Source: Limnobacter sp. (GTDB lineage Bacteria; Pseudomonadota; Gammaproteobacteria; Burkholderiales; Burkholderiaceae_B). Taken from it: a DNA stretch of 6,111 nucleotides. A program made the position numbers and the translations under genes. The notes under the pieces are model-generated. The model was given only the letters and a program-made list of their open reading frames with translations. It was not told the origin of the DNA and ran no database searches. Where the stretch lies: assembly GCA_012032215.1 (NCBI GenBank), contig JAAURO010000115.1, positions 1 through 6,111 on the forward strand, read 5' to 3'. How positions within the stretch are numbered: the first letter of the stretch is position 1; the number at the start of each line of letters is the position of its first letter. This document shows, one piece after another, positions 1 through 6,111 of this stretch.

Positions 1-55
1 GGACTCATAGAATAAATAACGTATTTTTATCGCCTCATTTTCATGCACTCTTTTT

Positions 56-61
56 AGGAGG
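56..61 (+). promoter_or_regulatory. Strong Shine-Dalgarno sequence AGGAGG
   Basis: This is a perfect AGGAGG. The nearest ATG is at 73, 11 nt downstream, but it opens a 36-codon frame (73-183) that is out of frame with the DUF1800 protein. In-frame starts lie 24 nt (GTG 86) or more away. Either this site drives a short leader peptide or the start region contains another indel. Confidence 0.5.
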
Positions 62-72
62 CTTGTGCGTTA

Positions 73-183
73 ATGGACCCATTGAGTGATGGAATTCATT
101 CGAATTCTTTTACAGGATGGGTTTTCAGTTATGTCTTACCTGAACTTGTTGTGCGCATTTCCGTTTGTTCAACGTGCTGGTAA
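73..183 (+). CDS. Possible 36-aa leader ORF overlapping the DUF1800 start
   Basis: An ATG 11 nt after AGGAGG opens a 36-codon frame beginning MDPLSDGIHSNSF and ending STCW, then TAA. It overlaps the beginning of the DUF1800 gene in another frame. I recognise no family. It is listed only because it is the frame best placed behind the strong ribosome-binding site. It could be a translationally coupled leader, or a chance frame if the true start region carries a sequence error. Confidence 0.15.
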   Translation: MDPLSDGIHSNSFTGWVFSYVLPELVVRISVCSTCW

Positions 184-1862
184 AAAACTGTGTATCGGTT
201 TTTCGGTGTTTTTTGTATGGTGGGGCACTGTAGGTAGTTCCCCGAATGCCTTGGCCAACACGCCTGAACCATCACCTCCTTTAAAAAGCAGTCAGCAAGC
301 CGCCCTGTTCCTGGGACGCGCCACCTTTGGCCCCAAGCCTGAAGAGGTGCTCGCGCTTAAAACCAAAGGTTACAACACCTGGCTTAACGAGCAATTTGCA
401 AGCCCCCTCTGTTCTCACCTTGTTATTTACGACCGCTTGCTTGCTGAACAGGGCATTGGCGTAGTCAACGGAAGTTACCAACTGAATGCACGCCAGAAAA
501 ACCGCTCGGATGCCTGGTGGGAAGCGGCAATAAACTGCAAGGATCAGCTGCGTCAGCGGGTGGCTTACGCGCTTTCCCAGATTTTTGTGGTGTCTGAAGA
601 CAGTACATTGGCCTTGCGACCCAGAGGCCTTGTGGCCTATGAAGACTTGCTGCTAAACCATGCGTTTGGCAACTTCCGGGATCTGCTGGAAGCAGTGGCG
701 ACAAGCCCTGCCATGGGCGAATACCTGAGCCACATGGACAATCGCAAAGGCAGTGCCGATGGCACACGTTCGCCCGATGAAAACTTTGCTCGTGAAATCA
801 TGCAGCTGTTTACCATTGGGCTGGTTGAGCTGAATCAGGACGGCACACCTCGGCGCGATGCCAACGGGCGCGAAATAGAAACCTACACGCAAGAGGACAT
901 TGCATCGTTTGCACGTGTGTTCACTGGATGGACTTGCGCAGACAACTCCAGCTTTCAGTGGTGCGTGCGTTCGACAAACAGTGAAATCAGCCCGATGAAG
1001 GCATTTGCGCAAGAGCACGACCAGGATCAGAAAGTGCTGTTAAACGGCACGGTATTACCGGCAGGGCAATCGCCCCAGCAAGACCTGGACGGGGCGCTGA
1101 ACAACCTGTTTAACCACGCCAATGTAGGCCCGTTTATCGGCAAACAGTTAATTCAGCGACTGGTAACAAGCAACCCTTCGCGAGCCTATGTGGCACGCGT
1201 GGCTGCGGTATTTAACAACAATGGTGCGGGCCAGCGTGGTGATTTAAAAGCAGTGGTGAAAGCCATTTTGCTGGACAACGAGGCGATTGCCCACACCATG
1301 CCGGGCTATGCCTGCACCGAACCTTGCACGTTTGGCAAGCTGAAAGAGCCTGTGCTGAAACTGACTGCACTGTGGCGGGCATTTGGGGCCAGGGGCATCA
1401 GCGGGCGGTTGCGCTATGACGATGCCCAAACCGAGCTGGGGCAGCAGGCACTGAAATCGCCTTCGGTCTTTAACTTTTACCGCCCCAACCACACCGAGGC
1501 TGCATTGGCGCAGAATGGGCTGGCTTGCCCCGAATGCCAAATCGTGAATGACGACACAGTCGTCACCACCCAGAACCGCTTGCGCTCTTACATTTATGAA
1601 ATGAGCGCTGGGGCCAATCGCCGTGATCAATCACGCCACACCGTTTTAATGGATTTTGACAACGGACGTACCTTGGCAAAACCCCTTCCGCACTGGTTGA
1701 GTTTGTGAATCAGCGCCTGTTGGGTATGCCATGAGCCCACAAACAAAATCTATTTTAGTGGACTACGTAAACCACGTGCCGCTGTATGACGATGGCACAC
1801 AGCGTTTGCGCGAAGCATTGTTGATGGCAGTGGCATCGCCCGAGTTTGCGGTGCAAAAGTAA
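86..1862 (+). CDS. DUF1800 family exported protein (two frameshifts near the C-terminus)
   Basis: The translation has the hallmarks of the DUF1800 family: FLGRATFGP (about residues 75-83), PDENFAREIMQLFTIGL (230-246), SFARVFTGW (274-282), and the late SPSVFNFYRPNH block. The N-terminus carries lysines followed by a hydrophobic run ending in NALA, which looks like an export signal, so the protein probably acts in the periplasm or at the cell surface. The biochemical function of the family is not established. The first frame stops at 1708. The family's C-terminal segment continues in a second frame (PSALVEFVNQRLLG, about 1684-1725) and then a third (AMSPQTKSILVDYVNHVPL onward, 1728-1862). Adding one base at each break gives about 592 aa from the GTG at 86 or 577 aa from the ATG at 131. 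ATG 89 is also in frame. The start is uncertain: ATG 131 gives the more compact signal peptide, while the strong AGGAGG at 56-61 is not well placed for any in-frame start. The DUF1501 gene follows 58 bp downstream, the usual partner arrangement. Confidence 0.9.
1678..1685 (+). other. Frameshift site 1 in the DUF1800 gene (AAAACCCC)
   Basis: Upstream the protein reads in the frame of position 86 (NGRTLAK). Downstream the family-like PSALVEFVNQRLLG is found one frame over. One base appears to be missing in or next to the AAAACCCC double homopolymer. Without correction, translation ends at the TGA at 1706-1708. Confidence 0.7.
1723..1730 (+). other. Frameshift site 2 in the DUF1800 gene
   Basis: LVEFVNQRLLG ends around 1725, and its frame stops at 1732-1734. 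The continuation AMSPQTKSILVDYVNHV starts at 1728 in the third frame. One missing base between these points joins them into the normal DUF1800 tail, which ends ASPEFAVQK at the TAA at 1860-1862. Confidence 0.65.
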
Positions 1863-1906
1863 ATTCAACAATACGTTGAGCAGTCAGTCAAAAAGCAAGT
1901 CAGGTT

Positions 1907-1911
1907 AAAGG
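1907..1911 (+). promoter_or_regulatory. Ribosome-binding site of the DUF1501 gene
   Basis: AAAGG lies 9 nt before the ATG at 1921, supporting that start. The 58 bp between the two plus-strand genes shows no convincing terminator, which is consistent with co-transcription. Confidence 0.6.
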
Positions 1912-1920
1912 TACCCAATT

Positions 1921-3354
1921 ATGAAGCAAGCAGTAAAAAAACATTCTTTGAAAGGCAAAACATTACAACAACAAGAATTAAGGCGACGTGATTTTTTAAA
2001 AACCTGTGTATACAGCGCACTGAGTGGATTCGGCCCAAGAGCAGCGCTGGGAAGCCTGGCAATGGTGAATGCCATGGGAGCTAACGCCGCATCGGCACCC
2101 GGAGGCTACAAAGCCCTGGTGTGTGTGTTTTTGATGGGCGGCAACGATTCCTACAACATGTTTGTGCCCGCCAGGGGCACAGAGTACGGTGAATACGCGC
2201 TGGCAAGAACCAACCTTGCAGTCAGGCGGCACGAGGTGCTGACGGTGCAATCCAATCTGGGAAGCGATTGGGGGCTTTCACCCTGCCATGCGGGGCATGC
2301 AAGAGCTGTTCGATCGTGGGCGCTGCGCGGTGCTGGCGAATGTGGGTACGCTGGTAGAGCCTACCACCCGTAAACAGTTTCGGGAAAAATCGGTGCCTAT
2401 GCCTTCGCGGCTGTTTTCTCACAACGATCAGCAAGAGTACTGGCAAGGCAAGTTTGGCCAGAATACCGCTGGCGTGCCGCTGGGCTGGGCTGGGCGCATG
2501 GCTGACATGCTGTTTGAGGCAGGCAACCATTCCAGGGTTCCGATGAACATCTCGCTGTCTGGCTCTAACCTGTGGCAATCAGGCCAGCGTGCTCAGGCTT
2601 ACAACATGTCGCCGTATGGTTTGTCGCAGTTTTTCGGGCTTGACCGCACCAACAACAACTGGCAGGAAAAAAACCGGATCATTACCTTTGATCGCTTAAT
2701 GCAAACAGGGCAAAACAATCCCTTCAGCCAGCAGTACAGCGTTATTGCAGAACGTGCGGAGCAGCTGGGGGTAATACTCAAAGACTCGATGGGCAACACA
2801 AACGAGGGTGGCATTGCTTTTCCCGACACGGATCCCGGTAAAAAACTGAGAACCGTATTGCAGGCGATTGCGGCCAGAAACACTTTGGGCATGTCGCGCC
2901 AAATCTTTTTTGTGGGCATTGGTGGATGGGACTCACACCAGGCGCAAGCAGCCAATCAACCGGTTTTGCTGGGCAACCTGAGCGAAGCGCTGAAGGCCTT
3001 TTACGATGGCACGGAGCAACTGGGCCTGGCCCACAATGTAACCACTTTTACGGCTTCCGATTTTGGCAGAACCCTGAGTAGCAATGGAGATGGCACCGAC
3101 CATGGTTGGGGCGGCCACCAATGATCATCGGCGGGGCAGTAACAGGGCAGAAAGTGTACGGCGAGATACCACCCTTGGTGCTGGGCGGCCCACAAGATTC
3201 GGCCAAACGGGGACAAATAATTCCCACCACCTCAACCGATCAGTATTCAGCAACCCTTGCCAGTTGGTATGGCCTTTCGCCTTCTCAAATTGCTGAAATT
3301 TTTCCGAACCTGCGCAATTTTGATCAGACCGACTTGGGGTTTATGGTGGGGTGA
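1921..3354 (+). CDS. DUF1501 family protein with twin-arginine (Tat) signal (two frameshifts)
   Basis: The N-terminus has a twin-arginine motif, RRRDFLK (residues 21-27). A hydrophobic stretch follows, with a likely cleavage site after ANAASA (about residue 59), so the protein should be exported folded to the periplasm, often with a bound metal. Family blocks then follow in order: LVCVFLMGGNDSYNMFVP (67-83), HPAMRGMQELFDRGR, CAVLANVGTL, FSHNDQQEYWQG, GIGGWDSH (near 2915-2938), SDFGRT and GDGTDHGWGGH (near 3055-3117), MIIGGAV, and the C-terminal IPTTSTDQYSATLASWYG with FPNLRNF. These occur in three successive frames: 1921 to about 2274, about 2275 to 3120, and 3121 to 3354. One extra base and one missing base cancel, giving a full-length product of about 477 aa. 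The family is related to the alkaline-phosphatase/sulfatase-like fold, but its substrate is unknown. It probably works with the upstream DUF1800 protein. Confidence 0.92.
2270..2274 (+). other. Frameshift site 3 (GGGGG) in the DUF1501 gene
   Basis: With five G the frame reads SDWGLSPCHAG and stops at 2373. With four G it reads SDWGFHPAMRGMQELF, which is the expected DUF1501 sequence. One extra G in the homopolymer explains the break. Confidence 0.8.
3113..3123 (+). other. Frameshift site 4 in the DUF1501 gene
   Basis: The second frame ends HGWGGHQ and stops at 3122-3124. One base inserted after CACCA gives GGHH followed by MIIGGAVTG, the expected family continuation, which stays open to 3354. 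Confidence 0.78.
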
Positions 3355-3445
3355 GCTGTCACAACAAGGGCTGCTTGCCCGTAATAAGCCCACCCCAAGA
3401 GGGTGAATCAGCGTTCAGTATTTTCCATTTTGTCGGTTTGAACCG
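3355..3445. other. Convergent intergenic gap with weak hairpins
   Basis: This 91-bp gap separates the ends of two convergent genes. It contains CACCC (3391-3395) facing GGGTG (3401-3405) across a 5-nt loop, and GGGCT (3368-3372) facing AGCCC (3387-3391). Neither is followed by a clear T-tract, so a bidirectional terminator is possible but not shown. Confidence 0.25.
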
Positions 3446-5105
3446 CTAATTACCCAGACAGGTCTGCAAGAACTCCGAGTTTGATTTGCTTTGTTTTACC
3501 CATGTTTTGCTGCTGGAAATATATTTTTCCCAGCCCTTGCCATTGATGTTTCTGTGAAGCGCGGTAATGGGCGTTCCCGAGGGAACCTGGTATTGCTTTT
3601 CTCCTTGCAATTGGCAGCTTTGCAAACCAAGCACAGGAGAGCTTGGGTTTAAATAGAAACCATACACATCACCACCAAAGGATTTGGCGGTTTGATAGTC
3701 CAAAGCCACGGAAGAATACTGGCTCAGTGGTTTCGCACTGCTTTGCAAAGCCAGTATTTGTAAAGCCAGTGCGGTTTGGGAACGCATGTTTGAAGGCGAT
3801 ATTTCAGGCCCGTTTTTTTGCCAGAACTCCTGTATATCCGTGCTATTTCCGTTGTATCCGTTAACTTTTACCTGCGCCTTCGAAATGGTGTAGCCATTTT
3901 GCAATGACTTTACTTCTTTAGCACTGGCTACGGCACGAAATGCACAGGTTTTGGAGTTTGTAACATCTAAAGTGGTAACCCAGCCTGATCTTGCTGAGGG
4001 TAAAAAGGTATTGAGTGCTTCGACAGTAAGAGAACCAATCTGTGCATTGCTTTTTAGGGCATTGTAAGCCGTATCAATTTCAGTGGTATCGCGACAACCT
4101 TCCGAAACAACCTCTTGAAGCGTAGCGTTGGCGGGTGCGCAATGACCAAAATTGTCAGGCGATGTGTTGCCGTAACATGTTTTTGCCGTATGCTCTGCGG
4201 TGCACGTGGTGTATTCCGGTATGCAGCAAAAAATTGAATGGAAAATACACTGTTAACGTGCTGTCGCATACCGTGACCTCGCACGGTTTATCTCCTGCAA
4301 TACCACATGCCGATTGGGGGTAAAAATGCCTATCTGGCGGCAAGGTTGGTGCTGGAAAAGTAATGTCCGCAACAGACAGGGTGTAGCCGTTTGTTACTGC
4401 CAGATTTACAATTTGCTGCGCCTGGGTTGCTACCTTGAATTGGGCAAACAAGGAAGGCCTGTTCATGACGGCGTTCATGAACGTGTTGAAGTTGTCGTTG
4501 TAGTAGGTGTCACCGGGCAACGGTGCACGGCGGCATGTTGCCACCAGGCTTGATGAGGAAAAACTGGCACCAGTGGCGTTGAAGTCGAACCAGGACAAGC
4601 CCTGTGCCTGGCAGAAAGCTTTGGTGGCCTGGAATGCTGCCGCTTGGTCAATGCTGTTCATCGACACACAGCTACCACTGTTTTCACCGTAGTTTGTGCC
4701 ATTCAGCGACCACAGTTGGTGGCAAGTGTTGCTGGTGTCGGGGGCGAGAGACACTGCATGAGGGGGTGTGCAGGCAGGCACCGTAGCGTCAACATGAATA
4801 AGACGGTTGGTGTATGCGCGTACCTTGGCGTTTGCGGGAATGGCGGAATAGTTGGGGATAGGCCCGCTCCATTCAAAGCGGCCATCGGTGGGTAACTGGT
4901 TGGTGACCAATCGAACCACCTCACCAAATTCCGGTACAAATTCGAGAGTTACCGCGCTGCCCACTACATTGCCGACCACTGTCAAGGAACAGTTTTCAGC
5001 TGCGTTTACCGAAGAAACCTGAATAGAATACGGTGGCGAGGCAAAAGCTGTGTGATTGGCCTGCCATGTGAGTGCAACGAACAACAAAGACAAAAAGAGC
5101 CTCAT
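3446..5105 (-). CDS. Exported cysteine-rich protein with Nif11-like segment (one frameshift)
   Basis: The start ATG at 5105 follows AGAAGG at a 9-nt gap; the ATG at 5111 is an alternative with only a 3-nt gap. The N-terminus MRLFLSLLFVALTWQANHTA followed by FAS is a classical Sec signal peptide. One frameshift near 4228-4233 divides the gene. Removing one base there gives 552 aa. Residues about 40-112 look like a beta-rich domain. Residues about 128-192 form a Cys-containing segment (CHQLWSLNGTNYG to VATCRRAP). Residues about 203-248 resemble a Nif11 helical domain: FNTFMNAV, NRPSLFAQF, then QIVNLA followed by NGYTLSVADI. A Cys-dense stretch follows (about 267-337, including FNFCCIPEYTTC). 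A second NGYTIS motif lies at about 403-408. The protein ends FLQTCLGN. The many cysteines suggest disulfides formed in the periplasm or outside the cell. I do not recognise the whole protein, and no function is assigned. Confidence 0.75.
4228..4233 (-). other. Frameshift site 5 in the cysteine-rich protein gene
   Basis: On the coding strand this is a run of six T. With six T the protein runs into an unrelated frame (NFLLHTGIHHVH) that stops at 4155-4157. With five T it reads FNFCCIPEYTTCTAEH and stays open to 3446. The frame length becomes exactly divisible by three after removing one base. Confidence 0.65.
4362..4499 (-). other. Nif11-like helical segment in the cysteine-rich protein
   Basis: Residues about 203-248 show the Nif11 spacing: an aromatic-rich first helix (NFNTFMNAV), an N/D-P-x-L turn (NRPSLFAQF), an A-rich stretch, IV-x-LA, then GY-x-x-S with an acidic residue (NGYTLSVADI). 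Nif11 domains are best known as leader regions of peptide natural-product precursors. Here the segment sits inside a protein with a Sec signal, so the leader role does not apply directly. The match was made by eye. Confidence 0.4.
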
Positions 5106-5114
5106 AGCCATTTT

Positions 5115-5120
5115 CCTTCT
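5115..5120 (-). promoter_or_regulatory. Ribosome-binding site of the cysteine-rich protein gene
   Basis: The coding strand has AGAAGG ending at 5115. It lies 9 nt before the ATG at 5105 and 3 nt before the ATG at 5111, favouring the start at 5105 over longer versions that begin further upstream. Confidence 0.6.
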
Positions 5121-5166
5121 TGTGTAGATTGAAAAAATACCCTTTCCCTGAACCTGCGTTTTCATC

Positions 5167-5190
5167 ATACGTTGAGCAAAGCAAACGTAT
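5167..5190. repeat. Inverted repeat ATACGTT-N10-AACGTAT
   Basis: This is a perfect 7-bp dyad with a 10-nt spacer in the 144-bp gap between the two minus-strand genes, about 60 bp upstream of the cysteine-rich protein start. Its size and position fit a regulator-binding site. A dyad this short can also arise by chance. Confidence 0.35.
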
Positions 5191-5249
5191 TGCTGCCAAC
5201 TCGGTTCTGAGTCGCTCCGAAATCTGGCCTTCTGTTAACTCGGGGCGAT

Positions 5250-6111
5250 TTAAAAGGTGCCTTCCGCCAGTTTTGCGGCCAACAGATGGTCTTGGGTTTC
5301 TTTGCTCAGGTTCGAGTTCAGTATGGTTTGGGTAAAGCGCTCAACAGTTTCCGTGTGCCCATCTTCCAAGGCTGTGGTAAGCCCAGATGTGCCGTTTGCG
5401 TTTCTTGCAGACAACAGCTCGGCTTTGGTTTTTTCACTACGGTTCGAGTCCAGTATGGCTTGGGCGAAGCGAACAACCGTTTCCGTGTGCCCCTCTTGCA
5501 CAGCCATATATAGCCCAGGCGTGCCGTCTGCCCGTTCTGCAGCCAGCAGCTGGGTTTGGGGGTCGTTAGTTAAATCATTCGAATCGCGAAAAATGTGCTT
5601 TAAAAACAGTGCAAGCTGGGTGTAAACGCCACAGCGCAAAGTGTTATACATTTCAACTGGACTTTCGCAAACCGTGGGCCTGCTCATCTGAGGTTCCAGT
5701 TGCTCATCCAGACAAACCGCCACCATGGACAACTTAGCGTTTCCCTTTGAATAAACAGCAGCAAAGTGTAGGCAAGGCATCATTGTTTCGAAGGTCAGCT
5801 TACGCAACCCTTTTGCAGTAAAACTTTCTACGCGGGTGTAATTGTTCGTGAGATTGGGGTCGTACAGTTTGACCGCAAAATAATCCACACCCGATTTTGT
5901 TTTGAGCTCTACGTGGAGTGCCATGGCGTGACCTTCGGTCAGCAACAAACAGTTCGCCTGTTTTTTCTGAGCCCCAGGTGTGGGTTCCTGCCTTTGCACA
6001 GCCTTGGCCACCGCCTCAAGATATTGGCCCAGTTGCTCAGCAAAGAACAGGTGCTTACAGGCTTGCGAAGTTTTCTGAATGCGAGAGGAGTATTGCTCTT
6101 CCACATCGTTC
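5250..6111 (-). CDS. ShET2/EspL/OspD-type effector with ankyrin-type repeats (5' end beyond window)
   Basis: The frame is open to the right edge, so the N-terminus is missing. The GTG at 6104 is not a convincing start. Residue numbers here count from that GTG. The block HAMALHVELKTKSG (His59) leading to KLYDPNLTNNYTRVE (Asp82) closely follows the pattern H-x-M-A-L ... L-Y-D-P-N-x-T of the ShET2/OspD/EspL enterotoxin-effector family, with a His-to-Asp spacing of 23. In characterised EspL, a cysteine protease delivered by type III secretion, Cys47, His131 and Asp153 form the catalytic triad. The matching Cys here would lie about 25 residues beyond the window edge. C-terminal repeats with GTPGLYMAVQEGHTETV and GTSGLTTALEDGHTETV are the family's 44-residue ankyrin-type repeats. 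Only two and a fraction are present, and the protein stops at EGTF in the third, against five or more in the enterobacterial relatives I remember. Secretion and host target cannot be judged from this window, and no secretion-system gene is present. Confidence 0.8.
   Translation of the reverse strand, partial: NDVEEQYSSRIQKTSQACKHLFFAEQLGQYLEAVAKAVQRQEPTPGAQKKQANCLLLTEGHAMALHVELKTKSGVDYFAVKLYDPNLTNNYTRVESFTAKGLRKLTFETMMPCLHFAAVYSKGNAKLSMVAVCLDEQLEPQMSRPTVCESPVEMYNTLRCGVYTQLALFLKHIFRDSNDLTNDPQTQLLAAERADGTPGLYMAVQEGHTETVVRFAQAILDSNRSEKTKAELLSARNANGTSGLTTALEDGHTETVERFTQTILNSNLSKETQDHLLAAKLAEGTF
5253..5549 (-). repeat. Tandem 132-bp (44-aa) ankyrin-type repeats, two full and one partial
   Basis: Unit 1 lies at 5549-5418, unit 2 at 5417-5286 and the partial unit 3 at 5285-5253. 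Each begins LLAA or LLSA and continues x-x-x-x-G-T-x-G-L. The units are also similar in DNA: TTCGAGTTCAGTATGG at 5311 and TTCGAGTCCAGTATGG at 5443 are 132 bp apart. The canonical ankyrin repeat is about 33 residues, so these carry a longer second helix or linker. Confidence 0.75.

Larger units (their letters stand above)
5106..5249. other. Gap between the effector and the cysteine-rich protein gene
   Basis: This 144-bp gap between two same-strand genes holds the inverted repeat and the ribosome-binding site listed separately. A TATGAT on the coding strand inside the dyad resembles a -10 box, but no good -35 lies at the right distance. No strong terminator follows the effector stop codon. Confidence 0.4.

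Noticed and set aside
1..55. Promoter upstream of the DUF1800 gene
   Set aside because: AT-rich, but no paired -35/-10 boxes with proper spacing could be defended.
92..107. GAATTC-attc-GAATTC, two palindromes 10 bp apart
   Set aside because: Short palindromes at the start of the DUF1800 gene, with no wider context suggesting an operator or mobile-element end.
653..1018. Minus-strand open frames within the DUF1800 gene
   Set aside because: Shadow frames of a strong family match on the plus strand, with no independent support.
3366..3405. Rho-independent terminator between the convergent genes
   Set aside because: The stems are only 5 bp and no T-tract follows on either strand, so only a weak hairpin region is recorded.
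4155..4320. Separate small genes around the cysteine-rich protein frameshift
   Set aside because: The pieces are better explained as one frameshifted gene, since the length becomes divisible by three after a one-base correction and the Cys pattern continues across the join.
5250..5625. Long plus-strand open frames opposite the repeats
   Set aside because: They mirror the repeated minus-strand coding sequence. They have no ribosome-binding site or family resemblance, while the minus frame gives clear ShET2/ankyrin-type motifs.

Overview
This window reads as a chromosomal segment of a Gram-negative bacterium, with GC near 50% by eye. The best guess is a proteobacterium and possibly an aquatic betaproteobacterium, but that placement is inference from gene content. 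Three things support a Gram-negative host: a twin-arginine export signal, other N-terminal export signals, and an effector family known from proteobacteria.

Layout: two plus-strand genes on the left converge on two minus-strand genes on the right. The plus-strand pair is a DUF1800 protein (about 86/131 to 1862) followed by a DUF1501 protein with a Tat signal (1921 to 3354). These two families are commonly encoded side by side, and their biochemical role is not established. A 91-bp convergent gap (3355 to 3445) follows. On the minus strand lies a large exported cysteine-rich protein (5105 down to 3446, about 552 aa after correction). Part of it resembles a Nif11 helical domain. Upstream of it, on the same strand and cut by the right edge of the window, is the C-terminal part of a ShET2/EspL/OspD-type effector: a cysteine-protease-like domain with a His/Asp pair, followed by 44-residue ankyrin-type repeats.

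Three of the four genes are broken by single-base indels, five sites in all. The reading frames on both sides of each break remain open and match the expected protein, and several breaks lie in homopolymers. The pattern fits sequencing or assembly indel errors at least as well as recent gene decay. Correcting one base per site restores full-length proteins of about 577 to 592, 477 and 552 aa.

The most interesting item is the effector-like gene. It is a host-manipulation protein family carried next to an exported cysteine-rich protein of unknown type, in a neighbourhood otherwise made of housekeeping-like DUF genes. Its repeat array is very short and stops in the middle of a repeat. No secretion-system genes, tRNAs, rRNAs, CRISPR arrays or insertion sequences were seen.
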